Source: an uncultured Anaerolineales bacterium (lineage in GTDB: Bacteria; Chloroflexota; Anaerolineae; Aggregatilineales; Aggregatilineaceae). From it: DNA of 64,000 bases. The notes under the pieces were generated by a model that saw only the letters and a program-made list of their open reading frames with translations, had not been told where the DNA came from and ran no database searches. Location of the stretch: assembly GCA_937135955.1 (NCBI GenBank), contig CAKZOB010000029.1, positions 1 to 64,000 on the forward strand. Direction: 5' to 3'. A program made the translations under genes and the position numbers. Of the stretch, positions 16,963-25,229 are shown one piece after another (positions within the stretch are counted from its first letter, which is position 1; every line of letters starts with the position of its first letter).

Positions 16963-17475
16963 ATGAATCTCAATCGCCTGGCAGGGGTGGTGCTCGTTGT
17001 CGTGGGGGCACTGATCGGGGTGCTGGCGGTGGCCTGGGTCTTCACCAACAGCGACCTGGAAGTGCCCGCCCGTATCCTGGGGCTGGCTTTGGCGCTGATC
17101 GTGCTGGTTGCTCCGCTGGTGGGCGCGGGGGTCTATCTGCTGGCCTTCGGCGGGCAGCAGGCGCGCGAACAGGTCGAGGCGGCGCGGCAACGTAAGCTGC
17201 TGAACATGGTGCAGACGCGGGGGCAGGTGCGGCTGGACGACGTGGCTTTGGAACTGCAACTCCCGCGTGACCAGATCAAGAACCTGGTCTACGATCTGGT
17301 GGGGCTGGGCGTGTTCAGCGGCTACGTTAAATGGGACGAGGGAGTGCTCTATTCCAGCGACGCGCAGCACCTGCGGCAGTTGCAGAAATGTCCCAACTGC
17401 GGCGGCGAGATCGCGCTCAGCGGCAAGGGGGTGGCATCCTGCCGCTTCTGCGGTACGGAATTCTTCCTGTCCTGA
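16963..17475 (+). CDS. Two-helix membrane protein with winged helix and zinc ribbon
   Basis: A 170-residue protein of unknown function. Residues 5-28 and 38-62 form two membrane segments. A PCI/winged-helix-like part (about 75-125, RKLLNMVQTRGQVRLDDVA) follows, and a C-terminal zinc ribbon has CPNCGG and CRFCG. It follows the DUF2207 gene by 21 bp and is convergent with the PP2C gene. The combination suggests a membrane-tethered scaffold or nucleic-acid-binding protein, which is inference only. Confidence 0.75.
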   Translation: MNLNRLAGVVLVVVGALIGVLAVAWVFTNSDLEVPARILGLALALIVLVAPLVGAGVYLLAFGGQQAREQVEAARQRKLLNMVQTRGQVRLDDVALELQLPRDQIKNLVYDLVGLGVFSGYVKWDEGVLYSSDAQHLRQLQKCPNCGGEIALSGKGVASCRFCGTEFFLS

Positions 17476-17485
17476 GCGCTGAAAG

Positions 17486-18679
17486 TCAGGAAGGCGTTTC
17501 GTCTGCCGAGGGAAGCTCGGCGGTATCGTCGTCGGTGGACGAGGTGCTGGCCTGATATAGCCCGATGGCTGTGTCGTCCGTGCTGGCGGAATCGCTGGCG
17601 CGCTCCATCAAAATGGCGATGACGCTGATATTGTCCTCGCCGCCGCGCTCATTGGCCAGGGCGACCAGGCGTTGGGCGGCTTCGGCGGGGCTGTCGCTGG
17701 TGCGCACACATTGTTCGATCTCAGGTGCGTACACGTGCCGGGTCAGCCCGTCGGAGCATAAGATTAGCCAGTCTCCTGCTGATAACGCGCGCACATAGAG
17801 ATCGGCCTCGGTCTCTTCCACCTGGCCCAGGGCACGGTAGAGCACGTTGCGCATGGGATGGGTGCTGGCCTGTTCGGGCGTGATGTGTCCGGCGGCGAGC
17901 AACGCCTCGACGAAACTGTGATCGTCGGTGATCTGGTTGATGCGCGCTCCATTGCCAGGGATCAGGTAAACCCGGCTATCGCCAATATGGGCGACGATCA
18001 TCTGCCCGCTGCGGACGAACGCCAGCGTCAGCGTGGTACCCATGCCCTGGAACTGAGCGCGTTCGGCGGCGCGCAGCATGACCGCGCGATTGGCCCGCCG
18101 AAAGGCGGCGCGCATCCTTTCGGTGACTTCGGCGTCGGGCAATGTGGCGAGTTCTTCGCTACCGCGCGCCTCGCCGACAAAATCGGCCTGGATGGCCTCC
18201 AGTGCCAGGCGGCTGGCTTCTTCTCCGGCTACCGCGCCGCCCATGCCGTCGGCGATCATCGCCAGAACGATTCCGTTACGCGCCCACAGCCCTACCCGAT
18301 CTTCGTTGTTGGTGCGCACCCTGCCGACGACGCTCACCGCGCCCACGGAAGGGATCAGCATGTCGGCGCTGATAGCCTCCGGCTGAGTCAGCGCTCCCTC
18401 ACAGGTGACGCAGCGGGCAGCGGATGGAGTGTTGCGCGTCCCGCAACGCAGACAGGTCAGAGGTACGCCGTCTGAAGGGGACGGCCCAGGCCGTGTCTGG
18501 CGGCTCGCGGTGTTGACCTGGTCAGCGTATATCGTGCGAACCTTTTGCTCGACAGGGCGGCGACGAGGGTGTACTGCGCTCTGGTCAGGGGGGGCGTCCA
18601 GTGGCGCCCCGCAGCGAAAACAAAAAATCGCCCGTGACAGGTTGTCGTAGCCGCAGGTCGGGCAGCGTTGAGTATTCAC
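17486..18679 (-). CDS. PP2C-type Ser/Thr protein phosphatase with N-terminal zinc ribbons
   Basis: A 397-residue cytoplasmic phosphatase. Two zinc ribbons precede the enzyme: C6, C9, C20 and C23 form the first, and CLRCG/CVTCE at about 75-93 the second. The PP2C domain (about 115-370) has RTNNEDRVGLW, ADGMGGAVAGEEAS, GDSRVY and GEDNISVI, so the metal-binding aspartates are complete. The last 30 residues are Ser/Thr/Asp-rich. It may reverse phosphorylation by the Ser/Thr kinase at 23694-25220; that link is inference. The start is GTG 18679 after GGGGAGAGA. Confidence 0.92.
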   Translation of the reverse strand: MNTQRCPTCGYDNLSRAIFCFRCGAPLDAPPDQSAVHPRRRPVEQKVRTIYADQVNTASRQTRPGPSPSDGVPLTCLRCGTRNTPSAARCVTCEGALTQPEAISADMLIPSVGAVSVVGRVRTNNEDRVGLWARNGIVLAMIADGMGGAVAGEEASRLALEAIQADFVGEARGSEELATLPDAEVTERMRAAFRRANRAVMLRAAERAQFQGMGTTLTLAFVRSGQMIVAHIGDSRVYLIPGNGARINQITDDHSFVEALLAAGHITPEQASTHPMRNVLYRALGQVEETEADLYVRALSAGDWLILCSDGLTRHVYAPEIEQCVRTSDSPAEAAQRLVALANERGGEDNISVIAILMERASDSASTDDTAIGLYQASTSSTDDDTAELPSADETPS

Positions 18680-18703
18680 GCGCTATCTCTCCCCTCTGCG
18701 ACA

Positions 18704-18733
18704 ATTGTACAGGGGATGAAGAAGCTATGCCAA
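18704..18733 (-). promoter_or_regulatory. Promoter of the PP2C gene
   Basis: On the minus strand TTGGCA (18733-18728) and TACAAT (18709-18704) are separated by 18 bp and lie about 25 bp before the GTG start. This is a good sigma-70-type match. Confidence 0.6.
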
Positions 18734-18814
18734 TGGCGTACAAGAGCACACAGAGCAGCAACGTGCCCAGGGGATTGTATTTGCGCCACCGCTCTGTCGT
18801 ATGTTACGCTCTGC

Positions 18815-20062
18815 TCAGCGCACGGTGCCCGGCGGCAGGCGTTCGAGCGGTAGCTCGATATAGAATGTGCTACCGGGCAATCGCTCCGGGTCGCAGCCTT
18901 CGCTCTCCACCCAGATACGCCCCCCGTGTGCTTCCACGATGCCGCGACAGATCGCCAATCCCAATCCCAAGCCGCCGCCGCGAAAAGCGGTCTTGCTGGT
19001 CGTGTGCAGTTGGGTGTCGCCTGCCGTGTAGAAACGGTCGAAAATCTGCTCCTGCTCGTCCGGATCAATCCCGATGCCGGTATCCTGCACGCTCAGGTAC
19101 ACGGTACCGTAGGGGTTGACCATTCCGCGCACGGTGATCGTGCCGCCATCCGGCGTGTACTTGATGGCATTACCCAGCAGGTTGCTCACCGCCAGTTCCA
19201 GCAGATCGCCGTCGGCAAAGAACAGTTCGGAGATAGGTTCCAGTTCATTGCGCAGCGTCAGGCGGCGCTGTTCGGCCACGGGGCCGTAGTCCCGCAGCAC
19301 ACGCGCCACCAGATCGGCCAGGTCGGTGGGCGTCCATTTCAGGTCGAGATGGCCCGATGCAATGCGCGAGACGACGATGATCTCGTCAATGACGCGGTGC
19401 AACCGCTCGATGGAGTCGATCAGGCCGGTGAGGCAGGCGCGCACTTCGGGATCATGGGCCATCAATTCCTGCACGGCGCGGGAAGTCTGCACCAACTGAC
19501 TGTAACCATAGACAGTCGTCAGCGGCGTGCGCAGTTCGTGGGCGGTGAGCTGAATGAAATCCTCTTTGATGCGATCCAGGCGACGTAGCGCGCGATTGCT
19601 GGCTTCCAGTTCGCGCACGTCGCTTTCCAGCCGCGTGACCAGATCGCGGATTTCGGGGGGTGGTTCTGAGGGCTGCTTTTCCAGAGATGCGCCTTCCAGG
19701 TAGCGCGCTACCCGTCCTGTCAGCACGCGCTCGTCGGTGGAGTCGGCGACCCAGCCGGAGAGGTCGCTTCCAGTAGAGGCATGGGCTGGGGGCACATGCC
19801 CCGGCGAAGTCAGCGCCACGATTGGCACGGTTGCCAGGTCTGGTTCCGCGCGCAGACGGGCGGCGATGTTGTACGCCCGCCGATCGCGCAGGTCTCCTTC
19901 GATCAGAATCAGGTCGGGTGCGGCACGGCGAGCCTGATCAACGCCATCGAGGGCGGTCACCGCCAGGGCGACCTGGCAACCAGCTCGTGTCAGCGCCCGC
20001 CAGATACGTTTGCGGCGAATCTCATCACGGTCAATGTACAGAATGAAAGGCGGTTTGCTCAT
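18815..20062 (-). CDS. Histidine kinase with degenerate N-terminal receiver domain
   Basis: A 415-residue soluble sensor kinase. Residues 5-125 fold as a receiver-like domain, but the phospho-acceptor aspartate is replaced by glutamate (E55 in LILIEGDLRD) and the usual Lys-Pro near its end is missing. A coiled coil (about 135-165) leads to HisKA with H175 in LTAHELRTPLTT, then HATPase_c with GNAIKYTPDGG, DTGIGIDPDE and GGLGLGLAIC. The enzyme half looks intact. The start ATG 20062 follows AGGAG by 7 nt. No cognate response regulator is adjacent. E55 may mimic a phosphorylated state, or the domain may bind something else. Confidence 0.9.
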   Translation of the reverse strand: MSKPPFILYIDRDEIRRKRIWRALTRAGCQVALAVTALDGVDQARRAAPDLILIEGDLRDRRAYNIAARLRAEPDLATVPIVALTSPGHVPPAHASTGSDLSGWVADSTDERVLTGRVARYLEGASLEKQPSEPPPEIRDLVTRLESDVRELEASNRALRRLDRIKEDFIQLTAHELRTPLTTVYGYSQLVQTSRAVQELMAHDPEVRACLTGLIDSIERLHRVIDEIIVVSRIASGHLDLKWTPTDLADLVARVLRDYGPVAEQRRLTLRNELEPISELFFADGDLLELAVSNLLGNAIKYTPDGGTITVRGMVNPYGTVYLSVQDTGIGIDPDEQEQIFDRFYTAGDTQLHTTSKTAFRGGGLGLGLAICRGIVEAHGGRIWVESEGCDPERLPGSTFYIELPLERLPPGTVR

Positions 20063-20144
20063 GAGCGCTCCTGCCACGCATGAGGAACACGTAAGCTACT
20101 ATTGTACAGCGATGTATGATTTCATGGAATCGCGCGCCTGATCT

Positions 20145-20339
20145 GGGTGCGTGCAAAGGTTGTCAGCGACCTTACCGTGCCCGCTGACCCTCATCCCCCC
20201 GCGCTGCGGGCGAAGGGGAGCGCCTGGGCGAGAGACAATAAGTCCCCTCGCCTCGCAACGCAGTCACGAGGGAGAGGGAATTTAGGGGTGAGGGGCAGCA
20301 GACTGCTACAAACTGCCTGGCACATTTCGCACGCACCCC
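20145..20339. repeat. Family A MITE-like element, copy 2
   Basis: The best-preserved copy (195 bp). Terminal inverted repeats are GGGTGCGTGCAAA at the left and the complement of GGGTGCGTGCGAA at the right. The inside contains GC-rich stems and no reading frame. It fills the gap between the histidine kinase and padR genes. Confidence 0.8.
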
Positions 20340-20345
20340 CTGATT

Positions 20346-21098
20346 TCAGCGTTCTGCGGAGTGCTCGCCTGTCGCATCGTCAGCGGGAGTGCTCGCGGGG
20401 TCGGACACTTGAGGCGCTGCGGAAACCGGCAACAGGGTGGGCGGCGTCCTGCGGGCGCGACGGGTGGGGTGACGGTGTGGCGAATCAGGTTCGTGGGGTA
20501 GGATCAGTTGCTTCATGCGCGGCACCTCGTTGGCGTCTGCCGCGACGGCAGTCGGTTCGTCCGGCGGGGCCTGCGCTTCCCAGGCAGCGACGAAACTCTC
20601 GATCCATGCCAGTTCCGCTTCGAGCAGGGTGATGCGATGGCTGAGCATGGCCTCGATGTGAAAGGGGGCCTGCGCAGCCTGGAGCGCAGCGCTGCGCTCG
20701 CGGGCCTGTGCCAGGCGGGAAGCGAGTTCCTGGCGATAGGCGATGAGCGCTGTGCGAACCTGATCGGGACGCAGCGTGGGCAGGTTGGCCAGGCCCAGTT
20801 CAAATTCGTCGGCATGCTCGCGCGGCGTGCCGATCAGGTCGGCGATGGCTGTCTGCAGCACACCGATGCCCGCCGTGGTGATCCGATACTGGCGGCGCGC
20901 GGTGTCGTCAGCCCCCTGGGTGACAGTGCTTTCGATCAGTCCCTGGCGTTCGAGCTTTTCCAGCACGTAGTAAATGGACGAGACGCCGATCTGTGCCCAG
21001 GCGCGTATCCCTCGCTCGGCGATGACAGTCTGCACGTCGTAGCCGTGAATTGGCCCTTCGGCGATGATGCTGAGGATGGCGAGTTCGGCGTCAGTCAT
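20346..21098 (-). CDS. PadR-family transcriptional regulator
   Basis: A 250-residue regulator. The N-terminal winged helix (about 1-85) has the PadR pattern ELAILSIIAEGPIHGYDV and SSIYYVLEKLERQGLI. A helical dimerisation part follows to about 180, and a proline/arginine-rich disordered tail ends the protein. I chose ATG 21098, after AGGACAGG; ATG 21131 would add eleven residues. It is divergent from the WD40 lipoprotein gene. A perfect palindrome at 21179-21193 between the two is a candidate operator. Confidence 0.88.
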   Translation of the reverse strand: MTDAELAILSIIAEGPIHGYDVQTVIAERGIRAWAQIGVSSIYYVLEKLERQGLIESTVTQGADDTARRQYRITTAGIGVLQTAIADLIGTPREHADEFELGLANLPTLRPDQVRTALIAYRQELASRLAQARERSAALQAAQAPFHIEAMLSHRITLLEAELAWIESFVAAWEAQAPPDEPTAVAADANEVPRMKQLILPHEPDSPHRHPTRRARRTPPTLLPVSAAPQVSDPASTPADDATGEHSAER

Positions 21099-21163
21099 GA
21101 TCCTGTCCTGGGTAGGTTGCGCGGCGGGCATCGGTTGGTACAGGCGGCGCGCGCGAAGTCAGC

Positions 21164-21193
21164 TACAATAATCTGGTGTGTGTAGCGTACACA
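21164..21193 (+). promoter_or_regulatory. -10 box and palindromic operator candidate
   Basis: TACAAT at 21164-21169 is followed by a perfect palindrome TGTGTA-GCG-TACACA (21179-21193), placed at or just after the expected start of transcription of the WD40 gene. It is about 80 bp from both divergent genes, which fits an operator for PadR. No good -35 box was seen. Confidence 0.45.
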
Positions 21194-21277
21194 AGGCCTG
21201 CTCTGAAGTCAATGTGACGGTGGGTGAGCGCCCGCCAGCAGTCTTGAAGCGGCCTGAGATGAAGGAGGCGCGGCCTG

Positions 21278-22546
21278 GTGAAGAAGTGTCTGCAGACGAC
21301 TTGGCGGAGATGGAAACGCGGGCTGACCGCGATTCTGCTCGCCGGACTGCTGGTTGGCTGCGGGGAGAACAACCAGCAGCCCATTCTCCCTGTCACGCCG
21401 ACCGTGTTCAACGTGCCCTGGCAACGCGCGCAGGTGCCCATCGGGGCCGAACATCCCATCACGCGGGTGAGTGGCGTGCTGCGCCTGCCTCAGGGCACGG
21501 TCAATGACCTGGCTCTGTCGCGAAGTGGCGCGTGGCTGGCGACGGCGAGCGCCGATGGTCTGGTGGTGGTGTGGAACCTGGCCAATGGCGAGGCGTTGTT
21601 TGTGCAGACGGAGGTGGATGCCCGCCATGTGTTTTTCGGTCCCGACGACGAGACGCTGATCACCGTCAGCCGGGGCGGGGCAGCGCAGATATGGCGGCTG
21701 ACGCTGGCTCCCCCGCGCACCCTGGAAGAGACGGGGCGGTTTTCCGGATACCGCACGGTCACCGCCGGGCCGGTGGTGCAATCTCCCGACCGCTCCCTGC
21801 TGGCCTTTGGGACGGAAACCGGCGCGGTCACGCTGTGGCGCGTGCCGCAGGCGGAACAGGTGGCATACTTTCAGGCGCACCGCGAGGCGGTGGGGTTCCT
21901 GGCATTTTCGCCGGACGGACGCTACCTGCTCTCGATCGGCATCGAGCGTGGGGTGCGCCTGTGGACAGCGCCATCAGGAGAGCCGGTGCTGACGCTGGTA
22001 GATGCCGATCAGTTCGAGGTGGAAGAGGTGGCGACGCGGGCGACTTTCTCGCCCGATGTGCGCGTGATCGCCCTGGCGACGGATCGCTCCATCCAAGTAT
22101 GGTCGTTGCCGGAAGGGGAACAGACGCTCACTATCCCCCTGGCCCGTCATGCCGCGTCGAGACAGCTTGCCTTCTCGCCCGATGGGCGACTGCTGGTAGG
22201 GTGCGGCGCACAGCCGGTCGTCGGGCTGTGGCAGGCAGACACTGGCCGTCAGATCGCCTCGCTGGCATTGCCAGGGCAGGCGTGCCGGAATGCTGTCTTC
22301 GCCCCCGACGGCACACTGTTGCTCACCCTGTCCGCCCCGGGGCGCGAACTGTATCTGTGGAATCTGGCCCAGCTTCTGGAGGCCAGTGCAGGAAGTACAC
22401 CGCTGCTGCAACGGGCTGATCGTCGAGCGATGGGGTTGCCCGATGGCGCACAGTTCTTCGACCTGGCCTGGCCGGGGGAGGGTCGTTACGTCTTCGTGCT
22501 GGACGAGCAGGGGCCGATCTACGCCCTGACGGCGCAGGTGCCCTGA
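21278..22546 (+). CDS. WD40-repeat lipoprotein
   Basis: A 422-residue exported protein. A lipoprotein signal (KR-rich start, hydrophobic AILLAGLLV, then the lipobox cysteine in LVGCG at about residue 28) anchors it to the membrane. The rest forms a WD40-type beta propeller with repeats such as ASADGLVVVWNLANGE, SRGGAAQIW and FSPDGRYLLSIG. The start is GTG 21278 after AAGGAGG. It likely acts as an extracytoplasmic binding scaffold; the ligand is unknown. It is divergent from padR. Confidence 0.85.
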   Translation: MKKCLQTTWRRWKRGLTAILLAGLLVGCGENNQQPILPVTPTVFNVPWQRAQVPIGAEHPITRVSGVLRLPQGTVNDLALSRSGAWLATASADGLVVVWNLANGEALFVQTEVDARHVFFGPDDETLITVSRGGAAQIWRLTLAPPRTLEETGRFSGYRTVTAGPVVQSPDRSLLAFGTETGAVTLWRVPQAEQVAYFQAHREAVGFLAFSPDGRYLLSIGIERGVRLWTAPSGEPVLTLVDADQFEVEEVATRATFSPDVRVIALATDRSIQVWSLPEGEQTLTIPLARHAASRQLAFSPDGRLLVGCGAQPVVGLWQADTGRQIASLALPGQACRNAVFAPDGTLLLTLSAPGRELYLWNLAQLLEASAGSTPLLQRADRRAMGLPDGAQFFDLAWPGEGRYVFVLDEQGPIYALTAQVP

Positions 22547-22553
22547 GCGCTCA

Positions 22554-23336
22554 TCACTCGCAGGCGGGAATGGTGGCCGAAACGTCGGAGAGCGGCACGT
22601 CGGGCACCCCGCCCCATTGCGTCACCGCGAAGTGCAGGGAAGCCTGCGCGCCTTTCGCCCTGTCCGTCACCGAGATCGCCAGTTCCAACAACGCGCCGGT
22701 TTCGTCGTCGCGGGTCATGCTGCCAGAGAAGGACAGGGCCTCCGCCGCAGCGAGCGCCTGCGGTGCGTGCTCATCCTGGTAGGCATTCAGCAGGTCGGCT
22801 GCATCGGGCAGGCGCGAGCGCAACTCATAGCGCGTTGCATCACGTCCGGCAACAACGGCGTCCTGAGGAGCCGCCAGCACAGTCAGTGTCTGAGTGCTGG
22901 CCATCTCGAAACCGCCAAGCGCCAGCAACTCCTGCAGCCCTGCTCGCAACGAGGCGGCAGTAGTGTTGTCCGCCAGGCATAGCCCGCCTGATGCATCCGC
23001 GCGATATGCCACGGCGGACTGTGCCGGTAGCAGGTAGGAAACGGCGCTGTCACCGGCGCTGATGTCTAGCCGCTGATCGCCGTCGGCGTCCACCTGCCAG
23101 CGCCAGGTCAACGAGGTGCCCGCGGCGTCCAGGGAGGCGGTCGCGGCATAAGCGCTCTGCGCGGCGGTCAGATCGTCTAGCGCGTCGTTCGCCCGCTCCC
23201 AGGCGCTGCGATCGTCTACGGCCTGCAAGATGGAGACGGCCTGGTTGACAGTGTTCACCTGTTCGCGGGTCTCCTGGACACTGGCACAGGCGCTCAGTCC
23301 CAGACCAAGAGCGAGCAGCATCGCCATCCGGCGCAT
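22554..23336 (-). CDS. Putative lipoprotein of unknown function
   Basis: A 260-residue protein that I do not recognise. It has a lipoprotein signal peptide with the cysteine in GLSACAS at about residue 17, then a helical segment (about 20-65) and a mainly beta domain. The sequence is rich in Ala and Asp. GGGAGGA lies about 9 nt before ATG 23336. It is convergent with the WD40 lipoprotein gene, 7 bp away. Confidence 0.75.
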   Translation of the reverse strand: MRRMAMLLALGLGLSACASVQETREQVNTVNQAVSILQAVDDRSAWERANDALDDLTAAQSAYAATASLDAAGTSLTWRWQVDADGDQRLDISAGDSAVSYLLPAQSAVAYRADASGGLCLADNTTAASLRAGLQELLALGGFEMASTQTLTVLAAPQDAVVAGRDATRYELRSRLPDAADLLNAYQDEHAPQALAAAEALSFSGSMTRDDETGALLELAISVTDRAKGAQASLHFAVTQWGGVPDVPLSDVSATIPACE

Positions 23337-23422
23337 AGAGCTTTTCCTCCCATACGTGCAAACTCATCCGTAGACTGTATATCCCCGGCGATGGACTGAC
23401 AAATTCTGCTGTTGGTCAAGCC

Positions 23423-23614
23423 AGGTGCGAGCAAAGGTTGTCAGCGGCTTTGCTGTGCCCGAAACCCTCATGCCCTGCGCTGCGGGAGAAGGGGAGCGCT
23501 CGCGCGAGAGACGATAAGTCCCCTCGCCCTCGCGACTGCGTCGCAGGGCGAGGGGACTTGGGAGTGAGGGGCAGCAGACTGCTGGGAATTGCCAGTCACA
23601 TTTTGCACGCACCC
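23423..23614. repeat. Family A MITE-like element, copy 3
   Basis: A 192-bp copy between the lipoprotein and kinase genes. Ends are GGTGCGAGCAAAGG at the left and TTTTGCACGCACC at the right. It shares its interior, including AAGTCCCCTCGCC, with copies 1 and 2. The remaining gap to 23693 shows nothing certain. Confidence 0.75.
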
Positions 23615-23693
23615 TCAAGCCATAGTTGTTTGCGAAGATGCCCGCTCGTTTGTACACTGTCTGCGAATTTGCCACAGCAGAAATGAGCAGCAC

Positions 23694-25220
23694 ATGATCG
23701 GACAGACTCTGGGGGGGCGCTATAAGGTCGAAGAGCGCATCGGCGAGGGCGCAACGGCGGTCGTTTACCGCGGGCGCGATACGCGGTTGCAGCGTGTCGT
23801 CGCCATCAAAGTGTTGCTGCCGGAAGTAGACAGCGCGACACGCGGTCGTTTTGAGCGCGAGGCGCTGGCTGCCGCTCTGTTGAATCATCCCGGCATCATG
23901 GCCATCTACGATGTCAACCTGGAAGGCGAACGCCCTTACCTGGTGGTGGAGCATGTGGAGGGTCGCCCGCTGAGCGACTTCATCCCCGCTCCACCGGCGC
24001 TGGCTGCCGAGTATTGCCGCCAGATTTGCCTGGCGCTCGATTACGCGCACAGCCGGGGTCTCATCCATCGCGATATCAAGCCCGCCAACGTGCATATCAC
24101 GCCAGAGGGTCAGGTCAAGATCATGGACTTCGGCCTGGCCATCAGCGGCGAGTCCAAACGGCTGACGGTCGCCGGACGTATCATCGGCACCCCCGCTTAT
24201 CTTTCGCCGGAGCAGGCGCAGGGATTGCCGCTGACGCACCACACGGACATCTATTCGACGGGCGTTGTGCTCTACGAACTGGTGACGGGCGTCTTGCCCT
24301 TCGACGCTGATGACATTGGGCTGCTGCTGCTGCAACAGGTCAAGAAGAAGCCCCGCCCGCCGCGCGAATTGAACCCCGCCATCTCGTCCGCTTTGGAGAG
24401 GGTGATTCTTCGGGCACTGGCGAAGCAGCCAGAGGAGCGCTTTGCCACCGCGCGCGAGATGGCTGACGCGCTGGCGGCCAGCATTTCACCCGCGGATGTC
24501 ACGGTCAGCGCGTCACCGGTGACGGTGACCGAGCTGGAATCGCGGGAGGACATTTCTGCATCTGCGCCGACGCAGTGTATTCGCGTGGCCCTGGCCGACG
24601 ATCATCGCGTGTTGCGCATGGGGCTGGCGATGGTGCTGGCGGCTACCGACGAATTCGAGGTAGTGGGGCAGGCTGACGATGGTGAGCAGACGCTCGACTT
24701 GCTGGAAAGCACGCAGGTGGATGTCTTATTGCTCGATCTGAATATGCCCAAAGCCAGCGGGCTGGATATTCTTCCCCGCATCCGCCAGACCTGGCCACAG
24801 GTCAGAGTGCTGGTGTTGACCGGGCGCGACGAAGACCAGTACATCATGCGCGCGCTGCGCGCCGGTGCCCATGGCTACGTGCTCAAGACGACCCCAGAGC
24901 AGGAGTTGCTCCATGCCGTGCACGATGTGATGGCGGGGCGGCTGGTACTGGGGCAGGGGGTGGCCGAGCGCGTGGTGGAGGGCTACACCGCACGTCCGGA
25001 GGCGAGCGATCTCAGTGATCTGGATCGCGCCATTCTCACCGGTGTGGCGGCTGGCCTGACCAACGATCAGATCGCCGAGCGTCTGAAGATCGATCCGCAG
25101 ATCGTGGACGAACAGCTTGCGCAGCTCATCAGCCGACTGGGTGCACGTTCCCGGCTGGAAACGGGCCTGATCGCCTTACGGCAGGGGCTAGTGTCGTTGC
25201 ACGATCTGCAGCGCTATTGA
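23694..25220 (+). CDS. Ser/Thr protein kinase fused to a NarL-type response regulator
   Basis: A 508-residue soluble fusion. Residues 8-270 are a Hanks-type kinase: glycine loop GEGATAVVY (17-25), ATP lysine K39, catalytic HRDIKPAN with D127, DFGLA starting at D145, and an APE-like SPEQ segment. After a Ser/Thr-rich linker (about 272-292) comes a receiver domain with the acidic pair in LADDHR and phospho-acceptor D348 in LLLDLNMP. It ends with a LuxR-like helix-turn-helix (about 440-500). There is no membrane segment or PASTA domain. ATG 23694 has only a weak ribosome site. Thus one chain could join Ser/Thr phosphorylation to His-Asp signalling and DNA binding. Confidence 0.93.
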   Translation: MIGQTLGGRYKVEERIGEGATAVVYRGRDTRLQRVVAIKVLLPEVDSATRGRFEREALAAALLNHPGIMAIYDVNLEGERPYLVVEHVEGRPLSDFIPAPPALAAEYCRQICLALDYAHSRGLIHRDIKPANVHITPEGQVKIMDFGLAISGESKRLTVAGRIIGTPAYLSPEQAQGLPLTHHTDIYSTGVVLYELVTGVLPFDADDIGLLLLQQVKKKPRPPRELNPAISSALERVILRALAKQPEERFATAREMADALAASISPADVTVSASPVTVTELESREDISASAPTQCIRVALADDHRVLRMGLAMVLAATDEFEVVGQADDGEQTLDLLESTQVDVLLLDLNMPKASGLDILPRIRQTWPQVRVLVLTGRDEDQYIMRALRAGAHGYVLKTTPEQELLHAVHDVMAGRLVLGQGVAERVVEGYTARPEASDLSDLDRAILTGVAAGLTNDQIAERLKIDPQIVDEQLAQLISRLGARSRLETGLIALRQGLVSLHDLQRY

Positions 25221-25229
25221 GCCTCATCC

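Noticed and set aside
14781-23614. CRISPR array in the repeated gaps
   Set aside because: The repeats are long, few and thousands of bases apart, with inverted ends; there are no short evenly spaced repeats.
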